Below, in pieces: positions 1 through 7,672 of a DNA stretch of 64,000 bases (positions within the stretch are counted from its first letter, which is position 1; every line of letters begins with the position of its first letter). This DNA comes from Alicyclobacillus mali (GTDB lineage: Bacteria; Bacillota; Bacilli; Alicyclobacillales; Alicyclobacillaceae), in assembly GCF_017329565.1 (NCBI RefSeq), contig NZ_JAFMTT010000011.1; one strand, 5' to 3'. The translations under genes and the position numbers were made by a program. Under the pieces are notes generated by a model that did not search any database, was not told the DNA's origin, and saw only the letters and a program-made list of their open reading frames with translations.

Positions 1-104
1 GCGAGAACCAAGAGACATTTCCATGCACGCACCCTTCGGTAAGAATTCGAAGTGAGTGAGCCACCTTCCTTTCGGTTAGATTTTAGCTGAGTGATCGCGA
101 TCCG

Positions 105-133
105 TTGACGAGGCCGCCTCTTTCCTGTATAAA
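105..133 (+). promoter_or_regulatory. sigma-A-like promoter of the antiporter gene
   Basis: TTGACG (105-110), a 17-base spacer and TATAAA (128-133) closely match the sigma-A consensus. Transcription would start near 140, giving a leader of about 100 bases before the antiporter start. Bases 1-100 hold no gene I can support; they may include the tail of an upstream gene. Confidence 0.6.
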
Positions 134-194
134 GGAAGTGCATCGCCGCCGACACGTTTGGCGAGTCCGAACTGAATTTCGCAAGAACACAGGT

Positions 195-222
195 GGAGTC
201 TGTCAAACGACAGGCTCCTTTT
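195..222 (+). terminator. terminator-like hairpin in the antiporter leader
   Basis: GGAGTCTGTC (195-204) pairs with GACAGGCTCC (209-218), with one G-T wobble and an AAAC loop, and is followed by TTTT. It lies between the promoter at 105-133 and the ribosome binding site at 231-237, so it fits an attenuator better than the end of another unit. No riboswitch class was recognised in the short leader. Confidence 0.5.
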
Positions 223-241
223 CGCGTTTTGGAGGTGCTCG

Positions 242-1480
242 ATGGCGTCGAATCCCCTGCAAGTTGCGGAATCGTACCTCTTCGCGCTCTTTGTCATGCT
301 CGCGTCCGGCGCTCTTGCCTCGCGATTGGCCGAGCGGTTGCGCCTGCCCGACATTGTGCTGTACGTCCTCGTAGGATTCCTGCTCGGGCCCTCGGCGCTC
401 GACGTGCTGCGCATCCCCGAAGGCGGGGCGTTTCACGACGCCGTCCTCTCGCTCGGCGCAGCTTGGATTGTGTTTCAGGGCGGGCTCGAAATGCGGTTTC
501 AGGTCCTGCGCCGCATCTGGCTGTCCGTGCTCCTTCTCGCCACGCTCGGCCTGGCGATCACGGCCGCGGTCGTCGGCGTCGCCGCACATCTGGCCCTGGG
601 GCTCCCCGTGCTGTCGGCACTCCTCTTGGGCTCACTGCTCGCCTCGACGGATCCCGCCTCGCTCGTGCCTATCTTTCAGCGCCTGTCGATCCGCGCGCGG
701 GTGGCGCAGGCCGTGATCGCCGAGTCCGCCTTCACGGACGCCACGGGCGCCATGTTGACGGCGCTGGTGTTGAGCCGGGTGATGGCCGCCGGCGCTGATA
801 CGCACGTGAGTGCAGGCGATCTCGTCGGGCAAATCGCGCGGCTCGCCCTGGGGGGAGCCGTGATTGGCGCTGCGTTTGGGCTTGCTGCTGCATGGCTCAT
901 CAGCCGGTACGCGCCTCCGACACCGGGGGGGCGTTCGCTGTATCTTGTGCTCGCGGCGCTTGGCAGCTATGCCAGCGCCGCCCAACTCGGCGCCAGTGGC
1001 TTCATGGCGAGCTTTGTGGCCGGTATGGCTCTCGTTCATGCGCCGAAGCGATGGCCAAGGGTGGAAGAGCCGGCGCGCGCGCTGCTCGAGGGATTTGTGG
1101 ACGGAATGTCGCTGCAGTTTCGCATGCTGATCTTCATCTCGCTCGGCAGCCAGTTAAGCCTGCGGTTGTTGGCGCAACACGTGGGGGTCGCGCTCATCGT
1201 GGTCGCCGTGTTTATGCTTGTGGCGCGCCCGTTGACGGTGCTGGCGAGTCTCTTGCCGGATCGGCAGGCGAAGTGGAGCTGGCGCGAAATCGCCTTTTTC
1301 TTCTGGGTGCGCGAGACGGGGACCATCGCCATTGCGCTCGCTGGTCTGGTGCAGGGCGCGCGGATCCCGGGTGCGCAGGTCTTCACACAGGTGGCAGCGA
1401 CGGCCGTGCTGATCACGTTGTTGGTCCAGGCGAGTACCACGCCCCTTGTGGCGCGATGGTTACGCCTCATCGAGGCATGA
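242..1480 (+). CDS. CPA-type cation/proton antiporter
   Basis: Predicted membrane antiporter exchanging Na+ or K+ for H+, 412 residues, with about twelve hydrophobic segments over its whole length and no C-terminal TrkA-like regulatory domain. Two features point to the Na+/H+ exchanger fold: STDPASLVP near residue 136, and ESAFTDATG near residue 160, where NhaP-type CPA1 proteins carry the ion-binding acidic residue. The start is the ATG behind GGAGGTG (231-237). It is apparently transcribed alone from its own promoter and leader; the dps gene downstream has a separate promoter. The substrate ion cannot be told from sequence. In an acidophile such a protein could serve pH or Na+ homeostasis, which is inference. 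Confidence 0.8.
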   Translation: MASNPLQVAESYLFALFVMLASGALASRLAERLRLPDIVLYVLVGFLLGPSALDVLRIPEGGAFHDAVLSLGAAWIVFQGGLEMRFQVLRRIWLSVLLLATLGLAITAAVVGVAAHLALGLPVLSALLLGSLLASTDPASLVPIFQRLSIRARVAQAVIAESAFTDATGAMLTALVLSRVMAAGADTHVSAGDLVGQIARLALGGAVIGAAFGLAAAWLISRYAPPTPGGRSLYLVLAALGSYASAAQLGASGFMASFVAGMALVHAPKRWPRVEEPARALLEGFVDGMSLQFRMLIFISLGSQLSLRLLAQHVGVALIVVAVFMLVARPLTVLASLLPDRQAKWSWREIAFFFWVRETGTIAIALAGLVQGARIPGAQVFTQVAATAVLITLLVQASTTPLVARWLRLIEA

Positions 1481-1491
1481 ATAAGGAAACC

Positions 1492-1520
1492 TTGGGTTGT
1501 GGGACGAGTTGGGGTATACT
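1492..1520 (+). promoter_or_regulatory. promoter of dps
   Basis: TTGGGT (1492-1497), exactly 17 bases, then TATACT (1515-1520), 32 bases upstream of the dps start. No PerR-like inverted repeat was seen, so the expected stress control is not visible. Confidence 0.55.
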
Positions 1521-1551
1521 GGACACAAGCCTATTCCAATGGAGGTGTCCT

Positions 1552-2046
1552 ATGGCTACGAACGTCTCCCAGTTGAAGCGCACGCGCATCGATCTCGCTG
1601 ACGACGTCAAAAGGCGGATGATTGAGCTCCTCAACACGCATGTCGTGCATCTCACGGATCTTTGGAACCAGACGAAGCTCGCGCATTGGAATGTCCGCGG
1701 TCCTCACTTTTTGTCGTATCACGAGATGCTCGACACGCTCGCCGCTCACCTGGTCGAGGCCATTGACGATGTGGCGGAGCGGGCGACGGCGCTCGGCGGC
1801 GTGGCGGGGCTGCCGATTCAGGACCTCGCGGCGCAGACGAAGCTTCCGAAATGGGACCTGTCCGTCACGAAGGACGTCGAAGTGCTCAAGGCGCTGGCGG
1901 ATCGCTGGGCCGTCGTCGCCAACGAGGCGCGCAAGTTCATCGAGGAGTCGGAGGAGCACGATTCGGACACCGCAGACTTGTTCACCGAGGTCTCGAGGCA
2001 GTTGGATCAGGACCTGTGGTTTTTGGAAGCGCACATCGAACACTGA
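1552..2046 (+). CDS. dps: Dps family DNA-binding ferritin-like protein
   Basis: 164-residue Dps mini-ferritin, the usual family length (E. coli Dps has 167). Dps proteins form dodecamers that oxidise Fe2+ with H2O2, store the iron and protect DNA. Ferroxidase-site residues are visible in order: the His of AHWNVRGPHF, the His and Asp of SYHEMLD, and the acidic residues of AIDDVAERATALGG. The N-terminus (about 25 residues) is short and mixed-charge, so DNA binding is not certain. The ATG at 1552 is chosen because GGAGGTG lies at 1541-1547; the same frame stays open far upstream, but that part overlaps the antiporter. The gene is monocistronic, between its own promoter and a strong terminator. 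Confidence 0.9.
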   Translation: MATNVSQLKRTRIDLADDVKRRMIELLNTHVVHLTDLWNQTKLAHWNVRGPHFLSYHEMLDTLAAHLVEAIDDVAERATALGGVAGLPIQDLAAQTKLPKWDLSVTKDVEVLKALADRWAVVANEARKFIEESEEHDSDTADLFTEVSRQLDQDLWFLEAHIEH

Positions 2047-2060
2047 CCCTAGGCATGATG

Positions 2061-2086
2061 GCCCCGCCCCTGCGGCGGGGCTTTTT
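2061..2086 (+). terminator. rho-independent terminator after dps
   Basis: GCCCCGCC (2061-2068) and GGCGGGGC (2074-2081) form a perfect 8-bp stem with a 5-base loop, followed by TTTTT. The roughly 100 bases after it, before the AT-rich rhaB control region, show nothing recognisable. Confidence 0.9.
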
Positions 2087-2196
2087 CGCGTCGTTGGGCA
2101 CGAATTCGTGCCGGCCCGCCGTGAGCTGGCCTCTTGTCGCCCGTGTTGTCGAGAATCCGCACTCGTGTTCATCTCTGACGATGCTTATTTTTTCGG

Positions 2197-2244
2197 TCAA
2201 AAACAAAAATAAAACAACACAAAACAGATTTGTTCGTGTATAAT
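2197..2244 (+). promoter_or_regulatory. rhaB promoter region with candidate regulator box
   Basis: A consensus TATAAT lies at 2239-2244. The expected -35 position is poor, which suits an activated or specially recognised promoter. Just upstream is an A/C-rich tract; its element TCAAAAACAAA (2197-2207) is the exact reverse complement of TTTGTTTTTGA found before the sugar ABC operon (7568-7578). The match in two promoters of one locus suggests an operator for the DeoR regulator encoded at 12331. The box function is inference. Confidence 0.45.
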
Positions 2245-2288
2245 CAGTCTTGTGATAACCCTTTCATGTGTGTGCGGGGGTGAGTCGA

Positions 2289-3761
2289 GTGCTTCATGTC
2301 GCTGCGGTCGATCTCGGCGCATCCAGCGGTCGCGTCATGCACGGGCTGTTCGACGGATCGCGACTTGAACTGGAGGAACGCCACCGATTTTCGACTCGCC
2401 CCGTCAAGCGCGACGGTCACCTGGTCGTCGACGTCGACACTCTGTATCGTGCCATCGAAACAGGGCTCCGGTACATCGCTGGTGTGCATCCGCTCGCGTC
2501 GGTGGGGATTGACTCGTGGGCCGTGGACTTCGGCCTGATTGACGAAGTAGGACGGCTCGTTCAGCCACCGCGTCACTACCGGGACGGCGCCCACGAGGTC
2601 GGCGTCCGCCGCGCAATGCAGCGTATCTCGCTCGAGGACCTGTTTCGCGAGACGGGCATTCAATTTCTTCCCTTCAACTCCATCTATCAATTGATTGCGC
2701 TGCAACAAGAGAACGAACCGCTTGTGCTGCGAAGCCGTTTACTTCTGCTTCTGCCTGATCTCTTGAATTTCATGTTGACGGGCGTCGCGCACGCGGAGTG
2801 GACAAACGCCACCACAACGCAGCTTGTGTCGGTGCGCACGAAGGGATGGGCCACGGAGGTCTTGGAGCGGCTAGGATTACCCGCGAGTCTCTTCCCGGAA
2901 ATCCGGAGCCCCGGCACTTTACTCGGCCCGGCTCGCCATCTTGTGGAGGTTGGACCGCCACAGGTGGTGCACGTCGCCTCCCACGACACGGCCTCCGCGG
3001 TCGTCGCCGTCCCGGCGATGGGCCAGCCCTACCTTTACATCAGCTCAGGAACCTGGTCGCTCGTGGGAACCGTGGTCCCAGAGCCCATCACGTCGGATGA
3101 TGCGCTGCGGTGGAACTTTTCGAACGAGGGCGGCGTGGGCAACTACCGCTTGCTCAAGAACGTCATGGGCCTGTGGCTTCTCCAGGAGCTCGAGCGCGAA
3201 TGGGCGACAAGCGGCGAGCCGGTATCGCTGCCGCAGATGTTGCAGGAAGCCCAGCGCGCCCAACCGTTTGCTCATCTTTTCGATCCCGACCACCCTCGAT
3301 TTCTCCGTCCGCCATCCATGACGGAGGCCATCCAACAGGCGGTGAAGGAATGGGGCGGCCATCCGCCGGAGGAGCGAGGCGAAATGGTTCGAGCGGTCCT
3401 CGAGTCGTTGGCGCTTAAGTACCGTGTCGTGGTGGAGGAAGTGAAAGCTCTCACAGGGTTCCACTACGACGCCGTCCACGTTGTCGGCGGTGGCTCGCAA
3501 AACGCGCTTCTCTCCCAGTGGACAGCGGACTGCTTAGGTCTTCCGGTGCTCGCTGGCCCCTCGGAGGCGAGCGCGTGGGGAAACGCGCTGATGCAGCTTG
3601 TCGCTCTCGGCGAGATATCGAATTTGGAAGAAGCCAGAGCACTCTTGCGGTCTTCCGTCGCGCTTCGCGCGTACGAGCCGGCGAATACGGCTTCGTGGGA
3701 AGACGCGTACGCTCGTTTTCGCGAGCGACTGTTCCACCGTCCGACCCTTGCGAACTCGTGA
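2289..3761 (+). CDS. rhaB: rhamnulokinase
   Basis: Cytoplasmic FGGY-family sugar kinase phosphorylating L-rhamnulose to L-rhamnulose-1-phosphate. N-terminal FGGY domain: nucleotide-binding DLGASSGR near residue 7 and the sugar-site stretch SWAVDFGL. C-terminal domain: HVASHDTASAV near 230 and GGGSQNALLSQW near 400, followed by the family's GPSEASAWGNAL. Length is 490 residues, typical for RhaB. The GTG at 2289 is preferred because GGGGGTGAG ends about six bases before it; GTG codons at 2268 and 2280 are in-frame alternatives. It is first of the rhaB-rhaEW-rhaI unit, 17 bases before the aldolase gene. The following enzymes support rhamnulose over other ketoses as substrate. Confidence 0.92.
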   Translation: MLHVAAVDLGASSGRVMHGLFDGSRLELEERHRFSTRPVKRDGHLVVDVDTLYRAIETGLRYIAGVHPLASVGIDSWAVDFGLIDEVGRLVQPPRHYRDGAHEVGVRRAMQRISLEDLFRETGIQFLPFNSIYQLIALQQENEPLVLRSRLLLLLPDLLNFMLTGVAHAEWTNATTTQLVSVRTKGWATEVLERLGLPASLFPEIRSPGTLLGPARHLVEVGPPQVVHVASHDTASAVVAVPAMGQPYLYISSGTWSLVGTVVPEPITSDDALRWNFSNEGGVGNYRLLKNVMGLWLLQELEREWATSGEPVSLPQMLQEAQRAQPFAHLFDPDHPRFLRPPSMTEAIQQAVKEWGGHPPEERGEMVRAVLESLALKYRVVVEEVKALTGFHYDAVHVVGGGSQNALLSQWTADCLGLPVLAGPSEASAWGNALMQLVALGEISNLEEARALLRSSVALRAYEPANTASWEDAYARFRERLFHRPTLANS

Positions 3762-3778
3762 TCAAGGAGGAAATTGCC

Positions 3779-5821
3779 GTGATCGTCACACAAGAAGCAA
3801 CCGCTCTTCAGGAGCTGGTCGACCGATCTCGCCGCCTTGGCGCGGATCGCAGCGTATGCAATTGGGGTGGGGGAAACACGTCCGCCAAGACCACCATGCT
3901 CGATCACATGGGCCGCGAAATCCGCGTTATGTGGGTGAAAGGCAGCGGTTCCGACCTCGCCGAGGCGACGGAGAGGAGCTTCACCGCGCTTCGGCTTGAC
4001 GAAGTGCTGCCGCTTATGGAGCGCGACGCGATGACGGACGAGGAGATGGTCGACTACCTCGCCCACTGCATGGTGGAGGCCAAGCATCCGCGATCGTCCA
4101 TCGAGACTCTGCTTCACGCCTTCATCCCGCACGCGCACGTGGATCACACGCACCCGGATAGCATCATCGCCATCTGCACGAGCACCAACGGGCGCGAGGT
4201 GGCCAAGGAGATCTTCGGCGATCGCGCCGTGTGGGTCCCGTACCTGCGGCCGGGATTCGCGCTGTCCAAGCTCGTCGCGGAGGCCGTGCGGGCGAATCCC
4301 CATTGCGAGTGCGTGCTGATGGAGAAGCATGGCCTCATCACCTGGGGCGAAACGTCCGAAGCCTGCTACGCCAACACCATGCGCATCATTGATGAGGCGT
4401 CGGAGTATCTGAAGGCGAAACAGCGGGGGCGCGTGGCCTTCGGCGGTGTGAAACATCCCGCGCTGCCGCAGGAAGAACGGCGGCGCATCGCCGTGCAGAT
4501 CCTGCCCTTTGTCCGAGGCATCGTGAGCAAGCGGCAAGGCGCCATTCTCTCCTATGATGATAGCTCCGAATTTGTCGAGTTCGCGGGCAGCCACGATGCG
4601 CCGTCGCTTTCGCAGGTCGGTGCGGCCTGTCCGGATCACCTCGTTCATACAAAGCGCCGTCCGCTGTTCGTGGATTGGTCCCCTTCCGAAGGCGTCGACG
4701 CGCTGAAAGAAAAACTGGGGGCGGGGCTTACAGCCTATCGGGACGACTATGCGGCCTATTACGAACGGAACGTCGATCTCGACGTGCCCATGCACGATCC
4801 GTTTCCACGCATCATCCTCATCCCGGGGCTCGGTGCCATTGGCACAGGCAAGAACAAGAAGATGGCGAACATCGCGCTCGATCTGTACCGCAGAGCCATT
4901 GAGGTCATGCGCGGTGCGACGGCCATCGGCGAGTTTGTGTCGCTCGACGAGAAGGAGTCCTTCGACGTCGAATATTGGCCGCTCGAGCTCTACAAACTCA
5001 CGCTTGCTCCGCCAGAGAAGGAATTGTCGCGGAAGGTTGCGTACATCACGGGCGGGGCCGGCGGCATCGGCAGTGCGACCGCCCGCCGTCTGGCGGACGA
5101 GGGGGCGCACGTCGTGATCGCCGATCTCGCCGCGGATGCCGCGCAGAGCCTCGCGGATGAGTTGAACGCCCAGCACGGCCCCGGCGCAGCCATCGGCGTG
5201 GCGCTCGACGTCACGAAGGAGGAGGCGGTCGCTCGCTCCATCGAGGAGGCCATCCTGGCCTATGGCGGGATCGATCTCGTCATCTCCAACGCGGGCCTCG
5301 CGAGTTCAGCACCCGTGACCGAGACGTCTCTCGCGGAGTGGAACAAGAACGTCGCAGTGCTCGGGACGGGTTACTTTCTGACGTCGCGAGAGGCGTTCCG
5401 CGTGATGGTGGAGCAGGGGCGCGGCGGCGCGATGGTGTTTGTGACGTCGAAGAACGCCGTGTATGCCGGGAAAGACGCCTCCGCCTACAGCGCCGCGAAG
5501 GCGATGGAGAATCACCTCGCGCGCTGTCTCGCGGTCGAGGGCGGTCCGCACGGGATCCGCGTGAACATCGTCATGCCGGACGCCGTCTTGCAGGGATCAA
5601 ACATCTGGAACTCCGCGTGGCGCGAGGAACGGGCGCGCGCGTACGGCATCGCACCGGATGAGCTCGAGGATTATTACCGCAGGCGGACCATCCTTGGCGT
5701 CAACATCCTGCCCGAGGACATCGCGGAGGCCATCCTGTTCTTCTGCTCACCGAGATCGTCCAAGACCACTGGCTGCATGTTGACGGTGGATGGAGGCGTC
5801 GCCGCGGCATTTCCCCGGTGA
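3779..5821 (+). CDS. rhaEW: bifunctional rhamnulose-1-phosphate aldolase / lactaldehyde dehydrogenase
   Basis: Two enzymes in one 680-residue chain. The N-terminal class II aldolase (about 1-400) carries NWGGGNTSAK, the metal-site HTHPDS and EKHGLITWG, and should split L-rhamnulose-1-P into DHAP and L-lactaldehyde. The C-terminal short-chain dehydrogenase begins near 420 with the NAD-binding TGGAGGIG and has the catalytic Tyr-Lys pair in YSAAK near 570; in this family it oxidises L-lactaldehyde to L-lactate. The architecture matches the RhaEW (B. subtilis YuxG) type, not E. coli RhaD. The start is a GTG behind AAGGAGG (3764-3770); a GTG overlapping the rhaB stop is less well spaced. LutABC downstream can consume the lactate made here. 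Confidence 0.92.
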   Translation: MIVTQEATALQELVDRSRRLGADRSVCNWGGGNTSAKTTMLDHMGREIRVMWVKGSGSDLAEATERSFTALRLDEVLPLMERDAMTDEEMVDYLAHCMVEAKHPRSSIETLLHAFIPHAHVDHTHPDSIIAICTSTNGREVAKEIFGDRAVWVPYLRPGFALSKLVAEAVRANPHCECVLMEKHGLITWGETSEACYANTMRIIDEASEYLKAKQRGRVAFGGVKHPALPQEERRRIAVQILPFVRGIVSKRQGAILSYDDSSEFVEFAGSHDAPSLSQVGAACPDHLVHTKRRPLFVDWSPSEGVDALKEKLGAGLTAYRDDYAAYYERNVDLDVPMHDPFPRIILIPGLGAIGTGKNKKMANIALDLYRRAIEVMRGATAIGEFVSLDEKESFDVEYWPLELYKLTLAPPEKELSRKVAYITGGAGGIGSATARRLADEGAHVVIADLAADAAQSLADELNAQHGPGAAIGVALDVTKEEAVARSIEEAILAYGGIDLVISNAGLASSAPVTETSLAEWNKNVAVLGTGYFLTSREAFRVMVEQGRGGAMVFVTSKNAVYAGKDASAYSAAKAMENHLARCLAVEGGPHGIRVNIVMPDAVLQGSNIWNSAWREERARAYGIAPDELEDYYRRRTILGVNILPEDIAEAILFFCSPRSSKTTGCMLTVDGGVAAAFPR

Positions 5822-5850
5822 ATGGGGCCAGAGAGAGGAGTCGTGAATCG

Positions 5851-7080
5851 ATGAATCGCATGGACCAAGCCTATGCGTTGCTCGAGGCGGAGTGTCGCGA
5901 TAGGGGCGTGGATTTGGACGCCGCCGCCCGCAGGTTGACGGAACTGGAGATCGAGACGCCATCCTGGGGCTACGGCGATTCAGGCACGCGGTTTAAGGTG
6001 TTTAAACAGGCCGGCGTGCCGAGAAACGCGTTTGAGAAAATTGATGACGCGGCGGTCGTGCACCGCCTCACGGGGGCGTGTCCGTCGGTCGCCATCCACA
6101 TCCCGTGGGACAAGGTCGACGACTATCGCGCGCTCGCGCAGCACGCTGGCGATTGCGGGTTGCGCATTGGCGCCGTGAACCCGAACCTGTTCCAAGACGA
6201 CGAGTACATGCTCGGCAGCATCACGAATGTCAAGCCCGAAATCCGCCGTAAGGCCATCCAACACATGCTGGAGTGCGTCGACATCATGCGTGAGGTCGGA
6301 TCGACCGTCCTCAGCCTCTGGGTACCCGATGGGACCAACTACCCAGGCCAGGCCGACATTCGGCGACGCAAGCGGTGGTTGGAGGAGGCTCTGCGCGAGG
6401 TCTACGACGCACTCGATCCCGATATGCGGCTCTTGATTGAGTACAAGTTCTTCGAGCCTGCCTTCTATCACACCGACCTCGCGGATTGGGGCATGGCCTA
6501 TCTCGCTGCGGAGAAGCTTGGCCCACAGGCTCAGGTGCTGGTGGACACGGGTCATCACGCGCAAGGTACGAATGTGGAGCATATCGTCGCTGTGCTACTC
6601 GACGAAGGGCGTCTCGGAGGGTTCCATTTCAATAGCCGCAAGTATGCGGATGACGATCTCATCGTGGGGGCCATTCACCCGTACGAGCTGTTCCTCATCT
6701 TTGCTGAGATTGTTGGAGCTGAACGCTCGGGGGACCAGCGCGTGGCCCAAACCGCGCGTGCCATCGCGTACATGATTGACCAGAGCCACAACATTGAGCC
6801 GAAGATTCCTGCAATGATTCGATCGGTGTGCAACATCCAGACGCAGTTTGCAAAAGCTCTTCTGATTCCTTGGAATTTGTTGCGGGAACGGCAGGAGCAA
6901 AACGATGTGTTGGGCGCGGAAGCTGTGCTTCGGGAGACCTTTGAGTTGGATGTGAGACCACTCCTGTGGCGCATTCGTGAGGAACGCGGGCTGCCCGTCG
7001 ACCCCATGAAGGTGTTTGCGGAGAGCGGGTACATGGGAGCCATCTCATCCCGTGGTATCGGGGGCAGTGGGTGGAGCTGA
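5851..7080 (+). CDS. rhaI: L-rhamnose isomerase, Gram-positive RhaI type
   Basis: TIM-barrel aldose-ketose isomerase converting L-rhamnose to L-rhamnulose, the first catabolic step, in the cytoplasm. Metal and substrate residues are in the expected order: Glu in IEYKFFEP near 195, Asp and His in DTGHHAQG near 231, His in GFHFNSRKY near 256, and an Asp pair just after. The 409-residue length and these motifs fit the Gram-positive RhaI family rather than E. coli RhaA. The ATG at 5851 follows GAGAGGAG (5833-5840); an in-frame GTG at 5818 overlaps the previous gene's end without a good site. It closes the kinase-aldolase-isomerase set. Confidence 0.9.
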   Translation: MNRMDQAYALLEAECRDRGVDLDAAARRLTELEIETPSWGYGDSGTRFKVFKQAGVPRNAFEKIDDAAVVHRLTGACPSVAIHIPWDKVDDYRALAQHAGDCGLRIGAVNPNLFQDDEYMLGSITNVKPEIRRKAIQHMLECVDIMREVGSTVLSLWVPDGTNYPGQADIRRRKRWLEEALREVYDALDPDMRLLIEYKFFEPAFYHTDLADWGMAYLAAEKLGPQAQVLVDTGHHAQGTNVEHIVAVLLDEGRLGGFHFNSRKYADDDLIVGAIHPYELFLIFAEIVGAERSGDQRVAQTARAIAYMIDQSHNIEPKIPAMIRSVCNIQTQFAKALLIPWNLLRERQEQNDVLGAEAVLRETFELDVRPLLWRIREERGLPVDPMKVFAESGYMGAISSRGIGGSGWS

Positions 7081-7140
7081 ATCAACTGGGATTGGGCATC
7101 GTGAGAGCACATTCGGTTTCAAGACGGAGGTCACGGGCTC

Positions 7141-7509
7141 ATGTTTCAATGGTTAATTGCAGATGGCTTTATCCCGAACACGAGTGAGGGACGTTTGGAA
7201 AGCCACGAATCACTTTGCATCGTCAACCCTTATGAACAAGATGCATTGATCACTCTGGAGATATTCTTCGAGGACCGAGAGCCTATCACCCCCATCGAGC
7301 TGATTTGTCCTGCTCGGCGAACACGGCACTTCCTGGTTAATAACTTGGTTGCTCCGTCCGGAGCGTCCATCCCACGCGGCGTGCCCTATGCCGCATTTCT
7401 CTTCAGCGAGCTGGAAGTGGGCGTTCAGTTATCACGGCTTGATACTTCACAGCCGCAATTAGCATTGATGACGGTGCCAGGCATTAGAGTCGGTTCCTCA
7501 GTGGTTTAA
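7141..7509 (+). CDS. ASRT-family protein (sensory rhodopsin transducer homologue)
   Basis: 122-residue soluble protein that appears to belong to the family founded by the Anabaena sensory rhodopsin transducer: a short beta-rich chain with the diagnostic stretches SHESLCIVNPYEQDA, FFEDREPI, PARRTRHF and QLSRLDTSQ. The Anabaena protein forms a beta-sandwich tetramer that binds the rhodopsin, and relatives occur near sugar genes, where ligand binding has been suspected. No rhodopsin gene is in this window. RBS GGAGG at 7126-7130. It lies 60 bases after rhaI and before the sugar transporter, so a role in rhamnose sensing, binding or enzyme assistance is possible but only inferred. Its base composition is closer to the following transporter genes than to the GC-rich genes before it. 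Confidence 0.75.
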   Translation: MFQWLIADGFIPNTSEGRLESHESLCIVNPYEQDALITLEIFFEDREPITPIELICPARRTRHFLVNNLVAPSGASIPRGVPYAAFLFSELEVGVQLSRLDTSQPQLALMTVPGIRVGSSVV

Positions 7510-7567
7510 GGTATTGAGTACCATCTTTGCTTCGCAACAGCGCTCGGCCCCTGTCCGTTATCTTTTG

Positions 7568-7622
7568 TTTGTTTTTGAATGATCAATTTATATTTGATTT
7601 ATGTTGATATGTGTTGTATATT
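7568..7622 (+). promoter_or_regulatory. promoter and candidate operator of the sugar ABC operon
   Basis: TTGATT (7594-7599), exactly 17 bases, TATATT (7617-7622): a strong sigma-A promoter in an AT-rich stretch. Upstream, TTTTGTTTGTTTTTGA includes TTTGTTTTTGA (7568-7578), the same 11-mer present inverted before rhaB. A T/G-rich operator of this kind is known for DeoR-family repressors such as LacR. The promoter position rules out the nominal open-frame start at 7601. Confidence 0.6.
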
Positions 7623-7672
7623 ATCTTTGTAAGCGTCTTCAGTTCTGTGCGATGGCGAAAGAGGGTCGTCAT

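Noticed and set aside
3464..5176. Minus-strand open frame of 570 codons opposite the rhaEW gene
   Set aside because: Composition is typical of a GC-rich shadow, and the opposite strand encodes a clear bifunctional enzyme with its own ribosome binding site.
7601..7672. Longer start for the ABC ATPase (ATG at 7601 or 7652)
   Set aside because: 7601 lies within the predicted promoter (7594-7622), and neither codon has a ribosome binding site. The GTG at 7673 does, and it gives the usual N-terminus.
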